Assembly: GCA_946410455.1 (NCBI GenBank)
Contig: CAMKAJ010000011.1
Location: 1 to 64,000 of the forward strand
Source of the DNA: an uncultured Bacteroidales bacterium
GTDB lineage: Bacteria > Bacteroidota > Bacteroidia > Bacteroidales > UBA932
Direction: 5' to 3'
Length of the DNA stretch: 64,000 nt
Part shown: piece by piece, positions 41,886 to 51,810 of the stretch
Layout of the letters: each line of letters begins with the position of its first letter
Position numbering within the stretch: position 1 is the first letter of the stretch
Notes under the pieces: model-generated
What the model saw: only the letters and a program-made list of their open reading frames with translations
Databases searched by the model: none
What the model was told of the DNA's origin: nothing
Position numbers and translations under genes: made by a program

Positions 41886-43205
41886 ATGTTTGATAATCTT
41901 TCCGAGAGGTTGGAGCGGTCCTTCAAGATTCTCAAAGGCGAAGGTAAAATAAGCGAGATAAATATTGCGGAGACCCTCAAAGAGATACGCAGGGCTTTGC
42001 TGGATGCAGACGTAAGCTACAAGGTTGCAAAAGAGTTCTGCGACCGCGTAAAACAGAAGGCGATAGGCGCCAATGTGCTTACTGCCGTCAAGCCTCAGCA
42101 GATGATGGTCAAGATCGTGCACGACGAGCTGGCCGACTTCATGGGCTCCGAGCACTCGGAAATATCGCTGCGCAACACTCCCTCGGTAATTCTGGTGGCC
42201 GGTCTCAACGGCTCCGGTAAGACCACCTTCTCGGGCAAGCTGGCCCTTCATCTCAAGAGCAAGAAAGGGCGCAAAGTGCTGCTTGCTGCCTGCGATACCT
42301 TCCGTCCCGCTGCTATAGAGCAGCTCAAGACACTTGGTGAGCAGGTGGGCGTGCCTGTGTACAGCGAGGAAGGGGAGAAGGACCCGGTAAAGGTCGCCCG
42401 CGATGCCGTAAACAAGGCTCGCACAGACGGTTACAACGTGGTGGTAGTAGATACAGCCGGCCGTCTGGTGGTAGATAAAGAGCTGATGGACGAGATTTCC
42501 TTGCTCCACTCATCTCTTAAGCCCGACGAGACGCTGTTTGCTGTGGATGCGATGACCGGTCAGGATGCGGTAGAGAGCGCAAAAGCGTTCAACGAGGCCA
42601 TAGATTATGATGGAGTGGTGCTCACCAAGATGGACGGAGACACCCGTGGCGGTGCGGCCCTTTCTATTCGTGCCGTTACTGGCAAGCCCATCAAGTTCGT
42701 AAGTACCGGCGAGAAGATGGAGGCGCTGGATATTTTCTATCCTGCCCGTATTGCAGACCGTATCCTGGGTATGGGCGACGTGGTGTCGCTGGTAGAGAAG
42801 GCCCAGGAGCAGTTCGATGAGAAGCAGGCCCGCGAGCTGCACAAGAAAATTGCCCGCAATCAATTCACCATAAACGACTTCTATGAGCAGCTGAAGCAGG
42901 TTCAGAAAATGGGCTCCGCCAAGGACCTTATGAGTATGCTCCCCGGCATGGACAAGGCACTCAAAGATGTTGATATTCCAGAAGATGCATTCAAACCCAC
43001 CGAGGCTATCATCCAGTCTATGACTCCCTACGAGAAGGAGCATCCCGAGTGCATCAACGGCTCCCGCCGCCAGAGGATTGCCAGTGGCTCCGGTACTTCG
43101 CTTGCCGACGTCAACAAACTGCTCAAGCAGTTCGAGCAGACGCGCAAGATGATGAAGATGGCCATGGACGGTTCTTTGCGCCAGCGTTTGAAGGGCTTCC
43201 GTTAG
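41886..43205 (+). CDS. ffh: Signal recognition particle protein Ffh
   Basis: A 439-residue SRP54 GTPase that binds signal sequences and 4.5S RNA and docks with FtsY. N domain (MFDNLSERLERSFKILKGEG), G1 loop GLNGSGKTTFSGKLA, G3 VVDTAGR, G4 TKMDGDTRGGAAL, and a Met-rich M domain ending in MMKMAMDGSLRQRLKGF are all complete. ATG 41886 is preferred over the upstream TTG at 41880. Confidence 0.98.
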   Translation: MFDNLSERLERSFKILKGEGKISEINIAETLKEIRRALLDADVSYKVAKEFCDRVKQKAIGANVLTAVKPQQMMVKIVHDELADFMGSEHSEISLRNTPSVILVAGLNGSGKTTFSGKLALHLKSKKGRKVLLAACDTFRPAAIEQLKTLGEQVGVPVYSEEGEKDPVKVARDAVNKARTDGYNVVVVDTAGRLVVDKELMDEISLLHSSLKPDETLFAVDAMTGQDAVESAKAFNEAIDYDGVVLTKMDGDTRGGAALSIRAVTGKPIKFVSTGEKMEALDIFYPARIADRILGMGDVVSLVEKAQEQFDEKQARELHKKIARNQFTINDFYEQLKQVQKMGSAKDLMSMLPGMDKALKDVDIPEDAFKPTEAIIQSMTPYEKEHPECINGSRRQRIASGSGTSLADVNKLLKQFEQTRKMMKMAMDGSLRQRLKGFR

Positions 43206-43225
43206 GAATTATATAAATATTTATT

Positions 43226-43268
43226 TATATTTGCGTAATGCTTTCTTGCGCCCACATCTAAAGATGTG
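43226..43268 (+). promoter_or_regulatory. Promoter and leader hairpin of the polysaccharide operon
   Basis: TATATTTG (43226-43233) is a consensus -7 box. It is followed in the roughly 65-base leader by a 7-bp perfect hairpin CACATCT/AGATGTG (43253-43259 with 43262-43268). There is no UpxY-like antiterminator gene at the head of this locus. Confidence 0.55.
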
Positions 43269-43306
43269 ACAGGCGGTAACGAAGTTGTATCTAAAAACCA
43301 AACTAT

Positions 43307-45883
43307 ATGCGTAAAAGAATCATTTTGCTGCTGGTGGCCGTACTTACGCTCGGCGCCCAGCAAGCTTTTGCCCAAATGTCTGACAGCCAGATAGTTTCCT
43401 ACATCACTTCGGGTGTGGCTGCCGGCAAGTCCGAGACTCAGCTGGCATCGGAACTCATAGCAAAGGGCGTCACCACATCCCAGCTCCAGAGGCTGATGAA
43501 GGCCTACAAGAGCGGAAAGGTGGGCACTTTGTCTGAGGTACCCGAGGTTTCTACCAAGCTCGATGCTCAGCGCTCCGGCCGCAGGCCTGCTACGCTGGAA
43601 GAATACAGCGGGAATTCAGCCTCCTCCATTACTTCAGCTGAGGCTTCCAAGACTAAGAACCCAAGTGAAAATGCGGTAAAGAAGAAGCGCAACAAGCGGC
43701 AGGCTAATTCCATAAAGGTCAAGAAAGAAGTCCAGATAGACCCCATTACGGGCAAGCCGATAATAGAAGAGATTGAAGAAGAGGAGGAAGAAGTGGACGA
43801 CCCTCTGTATGACGACAATGGCAACAGGAAGATTTACGGCCGGAATCTGTTCTGGGCCAAAAACCTGACTTTCGAGCCCAACCAGAACATGGCCACCCCT
43901 GAAGATTATGTCCTTGGCCCTGGCGACGAGGTTATCATAGATATCTGGGGCATTAACGAAGCAAGCATAGTGCAGGAAATCAGTCCCGAAGGGCGGATAA
44001 TCATTTCCCAGGTGGGGCCCATTAACCTTGCCGGACTCACGGTAAAGCAGGCTACTGGAAAGGTGAAAGCCTCATTGTCTAAGATATATTCTTCCCTGCG
44101 TGCCGGTTCCTCGCATCTTTCGCTCACACTGGGCAAGGTAAGGTCCATCCAGGTGAATGTACTGGGAGAGGTTTTGACCCCCGGTACATACAGGCTTTCT
44201 GCTTTCGCCACCGTTTTCAGCGCCATATTCAGGGCCGGTGGTATAACGGAAATTGGCTCATTGAGGGAAGTGAAGCTGATAAGGGGAGGTGAAGAATACG
44301 CCACGGTGGATATCTATGAGTACCTTTTCAACGGCAAACTCGAAACCAACATTGCTCTGAAAGAAGGTGACGTAATCAACGTGCCGTCCTACAGCGCCCT
44401 TGTGAGCATAGAAGGTTTTATAAAACGCCCCATGTTTTACGAACTCCGGAAGGGCGAGCCCCTCTCTGCCCTGATTAAGTATGCAGGAGGCTATGCAGGA
44501 GGCGCATGGCAGAACGACGTTAACGTTGAGCGCAATGATGGTAAGACAAACCATATCTACACCGTGTCCGAGAGCCGTCTGGACAGCTTTGAGATGTGCG
44601 ACGGCGATGCCGCTTTCGTGAACGGAAGCCAGGTTGACGTATTCACGAACAGAGTGGATATAAAGGGCTCCGTTTACCGTCCAGGAAGCTTTGAGCTCGG
44701 AGGCGAGATAGCTACCGTAAGCCAGCTGATAGCCCATGCCGGAGGTCTTATGGACGATGCATTTGTGGGCAGGGCTCAGATAGTGCGGGAAAAGTCCGAC
44801 CGTTCGCTGGAAATTGTAGCTGTGCCCCTGAAGGGCATACTGGACGGCAACGTGGAAGACATACTGCTTAAGAAGGGCGACGTGCTGGTGATCTCCAACG
44901 TGAACGAAATTGAGCCCAAGGGCGACCTCAGCATTACCGGCTATGTGGCAAACCCAGGAAAATACCAGTACGCGGAGCATACGACGGTTGAAGACTTGAT
45001 TCTCCTCGCTGGTGGCCTTTCCGAAGGCGCTTCTTCAGCCCGCGTGGATGTGGCTCGCCGTATCAACGTTTCTTCCAGTACCGCCGCCTCTGACACCCTT
45101 GCAATGGTGTTCAACATGTCCATCAAGGACGGCCTTATCGAGGACGGCGCCGGGGGCTTCGAACTGCTCCCTTATGATGTGGTGTCCATACGCCGCAGCC
45201 CTACCTACATTGAGCAGCGTAATGTGACCATCACTGGAGAAGTCACCTTCCCCGGCCAATATACCCTGTTGAGCACCAACGAACGCGTTTCCGACCTGGT
45301 CAAGCGTGCAGGTGGCCCCACGCCCAACGGCAACGTTCATGGAGCAATGCTAAAGCGCAAGATTAACCAGTACGAGCGCAACGTCCGTACCGCAATGTCC
45401 AAGATTGTAACGCAAAGCGCGTCCAGCAGGGACACTCTGGACATAAACAAGCTCAAGGTCACGGAGATTTACACTGTGGGTCTTGAGCTGGATAAAGCCC
45501 TTGCCCATCCGGGTTCAGACTACGATGTGGTGCTGCGCGACGGAGACGAACTCATAATCCCTGAGCTTGCTTCCACCGTCCGCGTGCAGGGTGAAGTGCT
45601 GTATCCCAATACCGTACACTTTATCTCGGGGAAGCCGGTGTCCTACTATGTACGTCAGGCCGGCGGTTTCAGCCATCGGGCGCGTCGCGCCAAGACTTAT
45701 GTCATCTATATGAACGGGATGGTGTCCGTGGGGCCCGGTGCCAAATTGGAGCCCGGATGCGAAATCGTGGTCCCCGGCCGTTCCGACAGGGATAAGCTGA
45801 CAACCGGCGAGTGGCTCAGCATAGGCACGAGCGCCGCGTCTATAACCACAATGGTTGCAACTATAGTGAATTTGTTTAAATAA
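43307..45883 (+). CDS. Wza-like polysaccharide export protein with multiple SLBB domains
   Basis: An 858-residue outer-membrane/periplasmic export channel component. A signal peptide (ILLLVAVLTLGAQQAFAQ) is followed by a helical region, a basic low-complexity segment (KKKRNKRQ) with an acidic run (EEIEEEEEEVDD), then the Poly_export domain (LGPGDEVIIDIWGINEASIV) and about six SLBB repeats (for example VNVLGEVLTPGTYRL, IKGSVYRPGSFELGG, ITGYVANPGKYQY, ITGEVTFPGQYTL, VQGEVLYPNTVHF). Such enlarged Wza proteins are usual in Bacteroidetes. It heads the polysaccharide operon. Confidence 0.92.
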   Translation: MRKRIILLLVAVLTLGAQQAFAQMSDSQIVSYITSGVAAGKSETQLASELIAKGVTTSQLQRLMKAYKSGKVGTLSEVPEVSTKLDAQRSGRRPATLEEYSGNSASSITSAEASKTKNPSENAVKKKRNKRQANSIKVKKEVQIDPITGKPIIEEIEEEEEEVDDPLYDDNGNRKIYGRNLFWAKNLTFEPNQNMATPEDYVLGPGDEVIIDIWGINEASIVQEISPEGRIIISQVGPINLAGLTVKQATGKVKASLSKIYSSLRAGSSHLSLTLGKVRSIQVNVLGEVLTPGTYRLSAFATVFSAIFRAGGITEIGSLREVKLIRGGEEYATVDIYEYLFNGKLETNIALKEGDVINVPSYSALVSIEGFIKRPMFYELRKGEPLSALIKYAGGYAGGAWQNDVNVERNDGKTNHIYTVSESRLDSFEMCDGDAAFVNGSQVDVFTNRVDIKGSVYRPGSFELGGEIATVSQLIAHAGGLMDDAFVGRAQIVREKSDRSLEIVAVPLKGILDGNVEDILLKKGDVLVISNVNEIEPKGDLSITGYVANPGKYQYAEHTTVEDLILLAGGLSEGASSARVDVARRINVSSSTAASDTLAMVFNMSIKDGLIEDGAGGFELLPYDVVSIRRSPTYIEQRNVTITGEVTFPGQYTLLSTNERVSDLVKRAGGPTPNGNVHGAMLKRKINQYERNVRTAMSKIVTQSASSRDTLDINKLKVTEIYTVGLELDKALAHPGSDYDVVLRDGDELIIPELASTVRVQGEVLYPNTVHFISGKPVSYYVRQAGGFSHRARRAKTYVIYMNGMVSVGPGAKLEPGCEIVVPGRSDRDKLTTGEWLSIGTSAASITTMVATIVNLFK

Positions 45884-45891
45884 TCCGCTTT

Positions 45892-47004
45892 ATGGGTAAA
45901 TACGAAGACTTTGAAGATTTTGATGAGCTGGATAAGGATGGTGATTCCTTTGATTTGAAGCCATATCTCCAGGCTGCTTTGAAGAATTGGCGAACAATTC
46001 TGTTCTGGGCGCTAGGTGCTGCCACCTTCGGAATAATGATAGGATTCAGCACACCCAAAACCTATACGACTAAATCTGTCGTAGCCCCTGAATTGACGAC
46101 CAGATCTAGTGCTGGTGGCCTTAGTTCGCTTGCAAGCCTTGCAGGTATTAATATGAACACTCTGGCGCTGACCGATGCTATGCACCCGGATCTGTATCCT
46201 GAGATTATTTCCTCAACAAACTTTTACATCAGTTTGTTCGATATGCCAGTGACGGTAGTTCAAAAGGATTCTACTGTCCAGACTGATTTGTACGACTATA
46301 TAGCCAACTACTGCAAAAAACCTTGGTGGGGATATGTCATTGGGGCACCAAGGATGGCAATAGAAGGAGTGAAATCCATCTTCAAAGAAAAAGACGATTT
46401 CGATGATGCAGAAGGCCATGCCTTCCTAGATAGTCTCAGGCTTACAAAACAACAGGAAATGGTGATTAAGTATCTTGACAAGAACATCACAGCTTCTGTC
46501 GAGAGGAAAACTTATGTCCTTTCCCTGAAAGTGACCATGCAGGACCGTATCGTTGCAGCCAGCCTTGCAAATTACGTAGTAAACAAATTGCAGAAATTCG
46601 TCAAGGCATACAGGACCGAGAAGGCCCAGGAAAACGTGGATTATTTTGAGGTTATTTATGAAGAGACTCATGCAGATTATATAGCGGCTCAGCAAGCTTT
46701 TGCTATTTATTCCGATATCCACCAGGGTATAGTGAGTCAGAGTGCAAGAGTGCAGTTTCAGCATCTCCAGAATGAAGCACAGTTGAAATACCAGATGTAT
46801 AACCAGACCGCCCAGAATCTCCTGGCCGCCAAAGCAAAAGTGCAACAAGAGTCGCCCGTGCTTGTGGTCATCCAGTCGGGTTGGGCGCCTCAGAACGGTA
46901 AACCTTCCAAAGTAAGGCTCGCCGTACTGTGGTTTATACTTGGAGCTGCGATTGGAACCGGTCTCGTGATTTGGAAAGCGAAGAAAAACGGAACGATTAA
47001 ATGA
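45892..47004 (+). CDS. Wzz-type chain-length determinant protein
   Basis: A 370-residue inner-membrane polysaccharide co-polymerase. It has a membrane span near residues 36-58 (ILFWALGAATFGIMIGFSTP), a periplasmic coiled-coil domain, and a second span near the C-terminus (AVLWFILGAAIGTGLVIW). No C-terminal tyrosine kinase is attached. It sets chain length together with Wzy, whose start codon overlaps its stop by 4 bases. Confidence 0.92.
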   Translation: MGKYEDFEDFDELDKDGDSFDLKPYLQAALKNWRTILFWALGAATFGIMIGFSTPKTYTTKSVVAPELTTRSSAGGLSSLASLAGINMNTLALTDAMHPDLYPEIISSTNFYISLFDMPVTVVQKDSTVQTDLYDYIANYCKKPWWGYVIGAPRMAIEGVKSIFKEKDDFDDAEGHAFLDSLRLTKQQEMVIKYLDKNITASVERKTYVLSLKVTMQDRIVAASLANYVVNKLQKFVKAYRTEKAQENVDYFEVIYEETHADYIAAQQAFAIYSDIHQGIVSQSARVQFQHLQNEAQLKYQMYNQTAQNLLAAKAKVQQESPVLVVIQSGWAPQNGKPSKVRLAVLWFILGAAIGTGLVIWKAKKNGTIK

Positions 47005-48326
47005 AAGTATTCGCCATTGCTGTAACATTGATTTGCATGGCGCTTATGTTCCTGGTTCGCCGGGATTATAAGATTGCTATTCTTTTCATGTCTATGATTC
47101 TCTTGAGCCTGGTGATTTTACCGTTCAAGGGAATCACAGCTACAATGGCTATATCCCTTGGTTTTATAATCTCCGAACTGCCGCACTTCAAGATGCACTG
47201 GAAGCGAATCCGTAAGTCGATAATGCTTCCTTATCTGCTGCTTGTCATTGTATCTTTCGCTGTAGCAGTAATAACCAGTCATCATCTGCACAATTTAAAT
47301 GATGCAGGTTATTTTGTCCTTTCTGAACTAATTGTAAAGCAGTTTGTCCTAGTATATGCTTTTTTATGTTTAAGGCGTAAGAATTCTATTCAACCACTTC
47401 TGTTTGTGTCGTTCGTGTCCTTGGTTTTAATGACTATCGTGGGATATATCAATCAAGTGAGTGGATATTCCTTCATGGTTGATTCCTTCTTTGAGGATAC
47501 GTTTAAGGAATACGATTTTACAACCTCATACAGATTTAGGGTGCAGGCTACTTTTGTCAACCCATTCGATTATGGCTACATGTGTGTATTGCTTGCATTG
47601 CTGTATTTGTACGGGTATCAACAAAAGATGGTGACGCTTCCAATCACGATTACAGCCGAGCTGTGCTGCTTCTACGGAGTAGTTGCTTGCAATTGCCGAA
47701 CAATTATGTTTTGTTACGCCTTCTGTGCGCTAGTTTATTTTCTTGCAATCCAGAAGGAGAAAAAGACGAAAATTGGTATTTTGCTGGGCGTTTTAGCTGT
47801 GGGACTGTTGTTGTTTACCATGGTCCCTTCAATGAGACGCGTCATGCTTAATGTGGCATCGATTTTCGATCCAACTTCGGTGACCAAAGGCAGTTCGCTT
47901 GCTATGCGTATTATTCAGCTGACTTCGGTCATCTTCTATATTCAGGGCCATGTTTTGTTCGGCAGGGGTGTTCATTTCTTCACCCGAGAACTTGGCTGGG
48001 AAAACGGAAGTGAACTAGCTGCTGATTCAGACCTATATGGGCTTGAGGGTATATATTTGAATCTCTTGCTCGAAAGAGGTGTGGTAGGTCTGGTACTGTT
48101 CCTTGCCATGATGGTGTTGCTGATAGTCTTTATTTGCCACTATAGAAAACTTGGGAGAAGGATGTATGCGCTTGGCTTGTCGGTATTAATGCTGTATATT
48201 TTATTCAGCTTTATGACGGGAGAATTATTGAGTGCTGCGCCATCATTTTGTATTCTTGGTTATGTTATCGCTAATCAGCATGTCAGGAAGCGATACTTGG
48301 AGTGGAAGAAAAAATGCCGAGTCTGA
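47001..48326 (+). CDS. Wzy-like polysaccharide polymerase / O-antigen ligase-fold protein
   Basis: 441 residues with 10-12 membrane segments and a large periplasmic loop after residue 300 (around FGRGVHFFTRELGWENGSEL), the typical layout of Wzy and O-antigen ligase proteins. It should link repeat units on the outer face of the inner membrane. Assignment rests on topology and location between Wzz and Wzx, since Wzy proteins share little sequence. Confidence 0.82.
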   Translation: MKVFAIAVTLICMALMFLVRRDYKIAILFMSMILLSLVILPFKGITATMAISLGFIISELPHFKMHWKRIRKSIMLPYLLLVIVSFAVAVITSHHLHNLNDAGYFVLSELIVKQFVLVYAFLCLRRKNSIQPLLFVSFVSLVLMTIVGYINQVSGYSFMVDSFFEDTFKEYDFTTSYRFRVQATFVNPFDYGYMCVLLALLYLYGYQQKMVTLPITITAELCCFYGVVACNCRTIMFCYAFCALVYFLAIQKEKKTKIGILLGVLAVGLLLFTMVPSMRRVMLNVASIFDPTSVTKGSSLAMRIIQLTSVIFYIQGHVLFGRGVHFFTRELGWENGSELAADSDLYGLEGIYLNLLLERGVVGLVLFLAMMVLLIVFICHYRKLGRRMYALGLSVLMLYILFSFMTGELLSAAPSFCILGYVIANQHVRKRYLEWKKKCRV

Positions 48327-49726
48327 AAAAAAACCTTCTGTACAGCATTTTGCTCGTGGTGGCGAACTACGTGTTCCCCTTCCTTACATATCCGTATGTT
48401 TCCAGAGTGCTGGGAGTTACAGGAATAGGAGCATGTAATTTTGTTGACAGCGTTATTAATTATTTCATTCTGTTTTCCACTCTCGGGATTGACTCACTAG
48501 GGGTGCGGGAGATAGCCAAGCATAAGGGGGATAAAGCGGCTCTGGACAAAACGTTCTCAAACATTTTTGTTGTAAACCTATCCCTGACTGGTTTTATGCT
48601 CCTTATGCTGGTGATTCTGACTTTTACAGTCCCTCAACTTGCAGCTCATAAAGACCTTATGTTTATTGGTGGATTCAAATTGGTGTTCAATTGCCTGCTT
48701 GTTGAGTGGATGTATAAGGGCATGGAAGACTTCAAATTGATTACACTGCGGTCCATTGTGGTCAAGACAGTATATGTTGCTGCAGTGTTCTTAATGGTAA
48801 GGCATAGGGAAGATGTCTGGATATATTACTTGCTATCATCCCTCATGGTGGTTGCCAATGCTTTGGTCAATATAGTCCTGGTCCACAACCGTGTACATCT
48901 TACACTTAAGGGTATTCAGTTCTGGCCCACTTTCCGTTCCTTGCTTGCGCTCGGGTTATATGCAATTTTGACTTCTATGTATACCACCTTCAACGTTACT
49001 TTTCTGGGCTTTGTATCAGGCGAAACGGAGGTGGGGTATTATACCAACGCTACGAAGATCTATTTTATGGTGATGGCTGTATTCACAGCCTTCACCGGAG
49101 TGATGATTCCACGCATGTCCGAACTCGTTTCAAATGGAGAGATGGACAAATTTAAGTCGTATTTCAATGTCGCGGTGGATATCCTGTTCGGATTCTCCTT
49201 CCCGATAATAATCTGGATGATGTTTATGGCCCCCGACATAGTGCGCTTGATTGCGGGGCCGGAATTCAGTGGTTCTGTACTTCCGATGACAATAATAGCG
49301 CCGCTGGTTTTCGTGATAGGTTACGAACAGATATTGGTCTTGCAAACCCTGCTGCCTCTTGGACGTGATAAGTTGTTGTTGAGGAACTCCCTGGTGGGAG
49401 CTATCGTGGGGGTTGCCCTGAATGCGATTCTTGTCCCCATTCTGGCGTCCGTCGGCTCCGCGATAGTCTGGATAGTCACGGAAGTACTTATTCTGGTCTT
49501 GAGCCAGATAGCCGTAACTCGTGAGTTGGAAATCAGTTTTCCTTACAAAGAATCGCTGAAGAATATTGCCGTCTATATTCCGCTTGTTGTCTTGGTGCTT
49601 CTTTGTTGTCACCTTCATATACAGCCTTATTTAAAACTCCTAGCCTCAACAGCGTTGGTTTGTATTTACATAATTGTGTATCAGGTTATTATTCGAAAGT
49701 GCGAGTTGCTAGTCAGATTAAAATGA
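48314..49726 (+). CDS. Wzx-like polysaccharide flippase (MOP superfamily)
   Basis: 470 residues, about 14 membrane helices, opening LKKNLLYSILLVVANYVFPF and TYPYVSRVLGVTGIGACNF, which is the family signature of Wzx/RfbX transporters. It flips undecaprenyl-linked repeat units to the periplasm. ATG 48314 is preferred over the GTG at 48302; it overlaps the Wzy stop by 13 bases. Confidence 0.92.
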   Translation: MPSLKKNLLYSILLVVANYVFPFLTYPYVSRVLGVTGIGACNFVDSVINYFILFSTLGIDSLGVREIAKHKGDKAALDKTFSNIFVVNLSLTGFMLLMLVILTFTVPQLAAHKDLMFIGGFKLVFNCLLVEWMYKGMEDFKLITLRSIVVKTVYVAAVFLMVRHREDVWIYYLLSSLMVVANALVNIVLVHNRVHLTLKGIQFWPTFRSLLALGLYAILTSMYTTFNVTFLGFVSGETEVGYYTNATKIYFMVMAVFTAFTGVMIPRMSELVSNGEMDKFKSYFNVAVDILFGFSFPIIIWMMFMAPDIVRLIAGPEFSGSVLPMTIIAPLVFVIGYEQILVLQTLLPLGRDKLLLRNSLVGAIVGVALNAILVPILASVGSAIVWIVTEVLILVLSQIAVTRELEISFPYKESLKNIAVYIPLVVLVLLCCHLHIQPYLKLLASTALVCIYIIVYQVIIRKCELLVRLK

Positions 49727-49733
49727 AATCAGC

Positions 49734-50822
49734 ATGAAACTTGTGTATATAAATTCTGATTGTTACGTTGACACGGATTTGAGTGTCCTCAAGTATCTTG
49801 TACGTGAGTTTGAGGTTATTTGGTATCCAGTGTATTATGCTGATAGAAAGATTTATGTTTCTGCTGACCAGATGAAAGCCTATGCTAAAGAATACGGCAT
49901 AGAACTCCATTTGTGCCCCAGACAATTTAGGCAGAGAGATCCTCGTAACCTAAAATTTTACGCTGATATTGTGAAGGACATCAACTCGCATTATCCTGAC
50001 TTGGTATATTCATGTATCACAGAAGAATTATGGTGGACACTTGCTTCAAGGAAGATAAAAACCAAAGGAAAAGTACTTGGCGTACATGATGCTGCTAAGC
50101 ATTCAGACAGCAATAGGATAAAAAGAGCCATTCAGAGTTGGATTCATAGTCGCACAATAAGGAGCTATAAATATCATTGCGTGTTTTCCAGGTCGCAACA
50201 GCAATTGTTTAAAGAGCTATATAATAGAGATGCAGCTGTTCTGGGTTTGGGTAGTAAAGATTTTGGCACTTCAAATTTGACTCCCGCTCCTATCTCTGAA
50301 GGAATAAACCTGCTCTTTTTTGGTAACATAGTGAGATACAAGGGCTTGGATTTATTGATATCAGCTCTCGAGAAACTCAGGGCAGAAGGAATAAACAATA
50401 TTTCCCTTACTATAGCAGGGCAAGGGGATGATTGGAAAATATGCAATTGGATGATTAAGACACCTGATATGTATGATTTACGAATCAGGTTTATTGAAAA
50501 TCATGAGATTCCAGATCTTTTCTGCGGTCACCATTTTCTTGCTCTGCCATATCGCGATGCTACACAGAGCGGCCCGGTTTCTATTGCTGCCAACTATGGG
50601 CTTCCAATTTTTGCCCCAGACTACGGTTGCTTTACGGAACAGTTTGACAAGGCTGCTGCAGTGCTGTATACAGACCTGGAACAAGGACTAAGAAGATTGT
50701 CAGAAATGTCAATTGATGAGTACGAAGGCTTGAAGGCTAATGCGGGCAAAGAGAAAGAACGCAACTCTGCTGAGGCTATCGGGAATAAGTATATCAGATT
50801 CCTTTCTTCCATAGTGGGATGA
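49734..50822 (+). CDS. GT4-type glycosyltransferase
   Basis: A 362-residue GT-B transferase. The N-terminal Rossmann half begins KLVYINSDCYVDTDLSVLKY; the C-terminal half has the donor-site pattern (INLLFFGNIVRYKGLDLLIS, LTIAGQGDD, and the GPVSIAANYGLPIFA loop replacing EG-x-P). Acceptor and sugar are unknown. It belongs to the AT-richer block of the locus and probably adds one residue of the repeat unit. Confidence 0.88.
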   Translation: MKLVYINSDCYVDTDLSVLKYLVREFEVIWYPVYYADRKIYVSADQMKAYAKEYGIELHLCPRQFRQRDPRNLKFYADIVKDINSHYPDLVYSCITEELWWTLASRKIKTKGKVLGVHDAAKHSDSNRIKRAIQSWIHSRTIRSYKYHCVFSRSQQQLFKELYNRDAAVLGLGSKDFGTSNLTPAPISEGINLLFFGNIVRYKGLDLLISALEKLRAEGINNISLTIAGQGDDWKICNWMIKTPDMYDLRIRFIENHEIPDLFCGHHFLALPYRDATQSGPVSIAANYGLPIFAPDYGCFTEQFDKAAAVLYTDLEQGLRRLSEMSIDEYEGLKANAGKEKERNSAEAIGNKYIRFLSSIVG

Positions 50823-50847
50823 TCTGGATAATAAACGTTTCTGCTTA

Positions 50848-51810
50848 GTGAGGTTTTCAATCTTAATACCGGCGTACAAGCCACGGTTTCTCAATGAAGC
50901 GGTGGAAAGCGTCTTGTCCCAGACTAACCCTGATTGGGAACTAATCATTGTGGATGACTGTTCCCCTTCATATCTCAGGGATATTGTTTCTCCATATCTG
51001 CAGGACGAAAGGATTCGATTTTATCGTAATGTCAAGAATTTCGGTGCGATAGACGTTGTTGACAACTGGAATAAGTGCCTTGGTTATTGTTCTGGTGATT
51101 ATGTGATTTGTATGGGCGACGATGACAGACTCCTGCCAGGCTGTCTTGAGGATCTTAATAATTTGATCGCCAAATATCCTGCGCAAGGTGTTTATCATAT
51201 TCAGACTGAGATTATTGATTCATCCGGGAAGGTTATTGCTAAGCTGGAGGCCAGGCCTGACTTCGAGAGTTCATTTGAGATGATTGTCAAGAGATGGCGC
51301 GGACGCGAGCAATTTATCGGCGATTTTTGCTTTGATCGTGTTTTTCTTTCCCGAAAATCGGGTTTCTACAAGTTGCCTCTTGCCTGGGGCTCCGATGATA
51401 TCTCTTCTTTTCTTGCAGCTAGAGGTGACGGGGACGGAATCAAAGACGGTATTGCCAATACTTGCTCTGTCGGTTTTCAGTACCGGAATAATGGTGAAAC
51501 TATAAGTTCTTCCGGCAATGTTGATGTAAAAGTCGGCGCACTCGTGAGTTGTTTTGACTGGTTCGATTCATATTTTGGAGGATGCCAGTCAAAGAACGAA
51601 GAGGAATCGAAACAAATCCAAGCAGTCCAAAAGGAGTGCCGTACGCATTTCAAGGATGTGTTCAGGGACTATGTTAAAAAAGATGTTGGTAGTCACCCCG
51701 ATCGTTTGTTGCACTGGCTCAATAATCGTAGCAGTTGCCGTTTGGCTTTCGCGGATGTATGCTATCAGGGCCTTAAGGGAGTTGTCTTGCGTTTTATGGG
51801 GAAATTATGA
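50848..51810 (+). CDS. GT2 family glycosyltransferase
   Basis: A 320-residue GT-A transferase with FSILIPAYKPRFLNEAVESV, LIIVDDCSP and CMGDDDRLLPG (DxD-type metal motif). No membrane segment is present. The start is a GTG at 50848, 25 bases after the previous stop. It likely elongates the repeat unit with an unidentified sugar. Confidence 0.9.
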   Translation: MRFSILIPAYKPRFLNEAVESVLSQTNPDWELIIVDDCSPSYLRDIVSPYLQDERIRFYRNVKNFGAIDVVDNWNKCLGYCSGDYVICMGDDDRLLPGCLEDLNNLIAKYPAQGVYHIQTEIIDSSGKVIAKLEARPDFESSFEMIVKRWRGREQFIGDFCFDRVFLSRKSGFYKLPLAWGSDDISSFLAARGDGDGIKDGIANTCSVGFQYRNNGETISSSGNVDVKVGALVSCFDWFDSYFGGCQSKNEEESKQIQAVQKECRTHFKDVFRDYVKKDVGSHPDRLLHWLNNRSSCRLAFADVCYQGLKGVVLRFMGKL

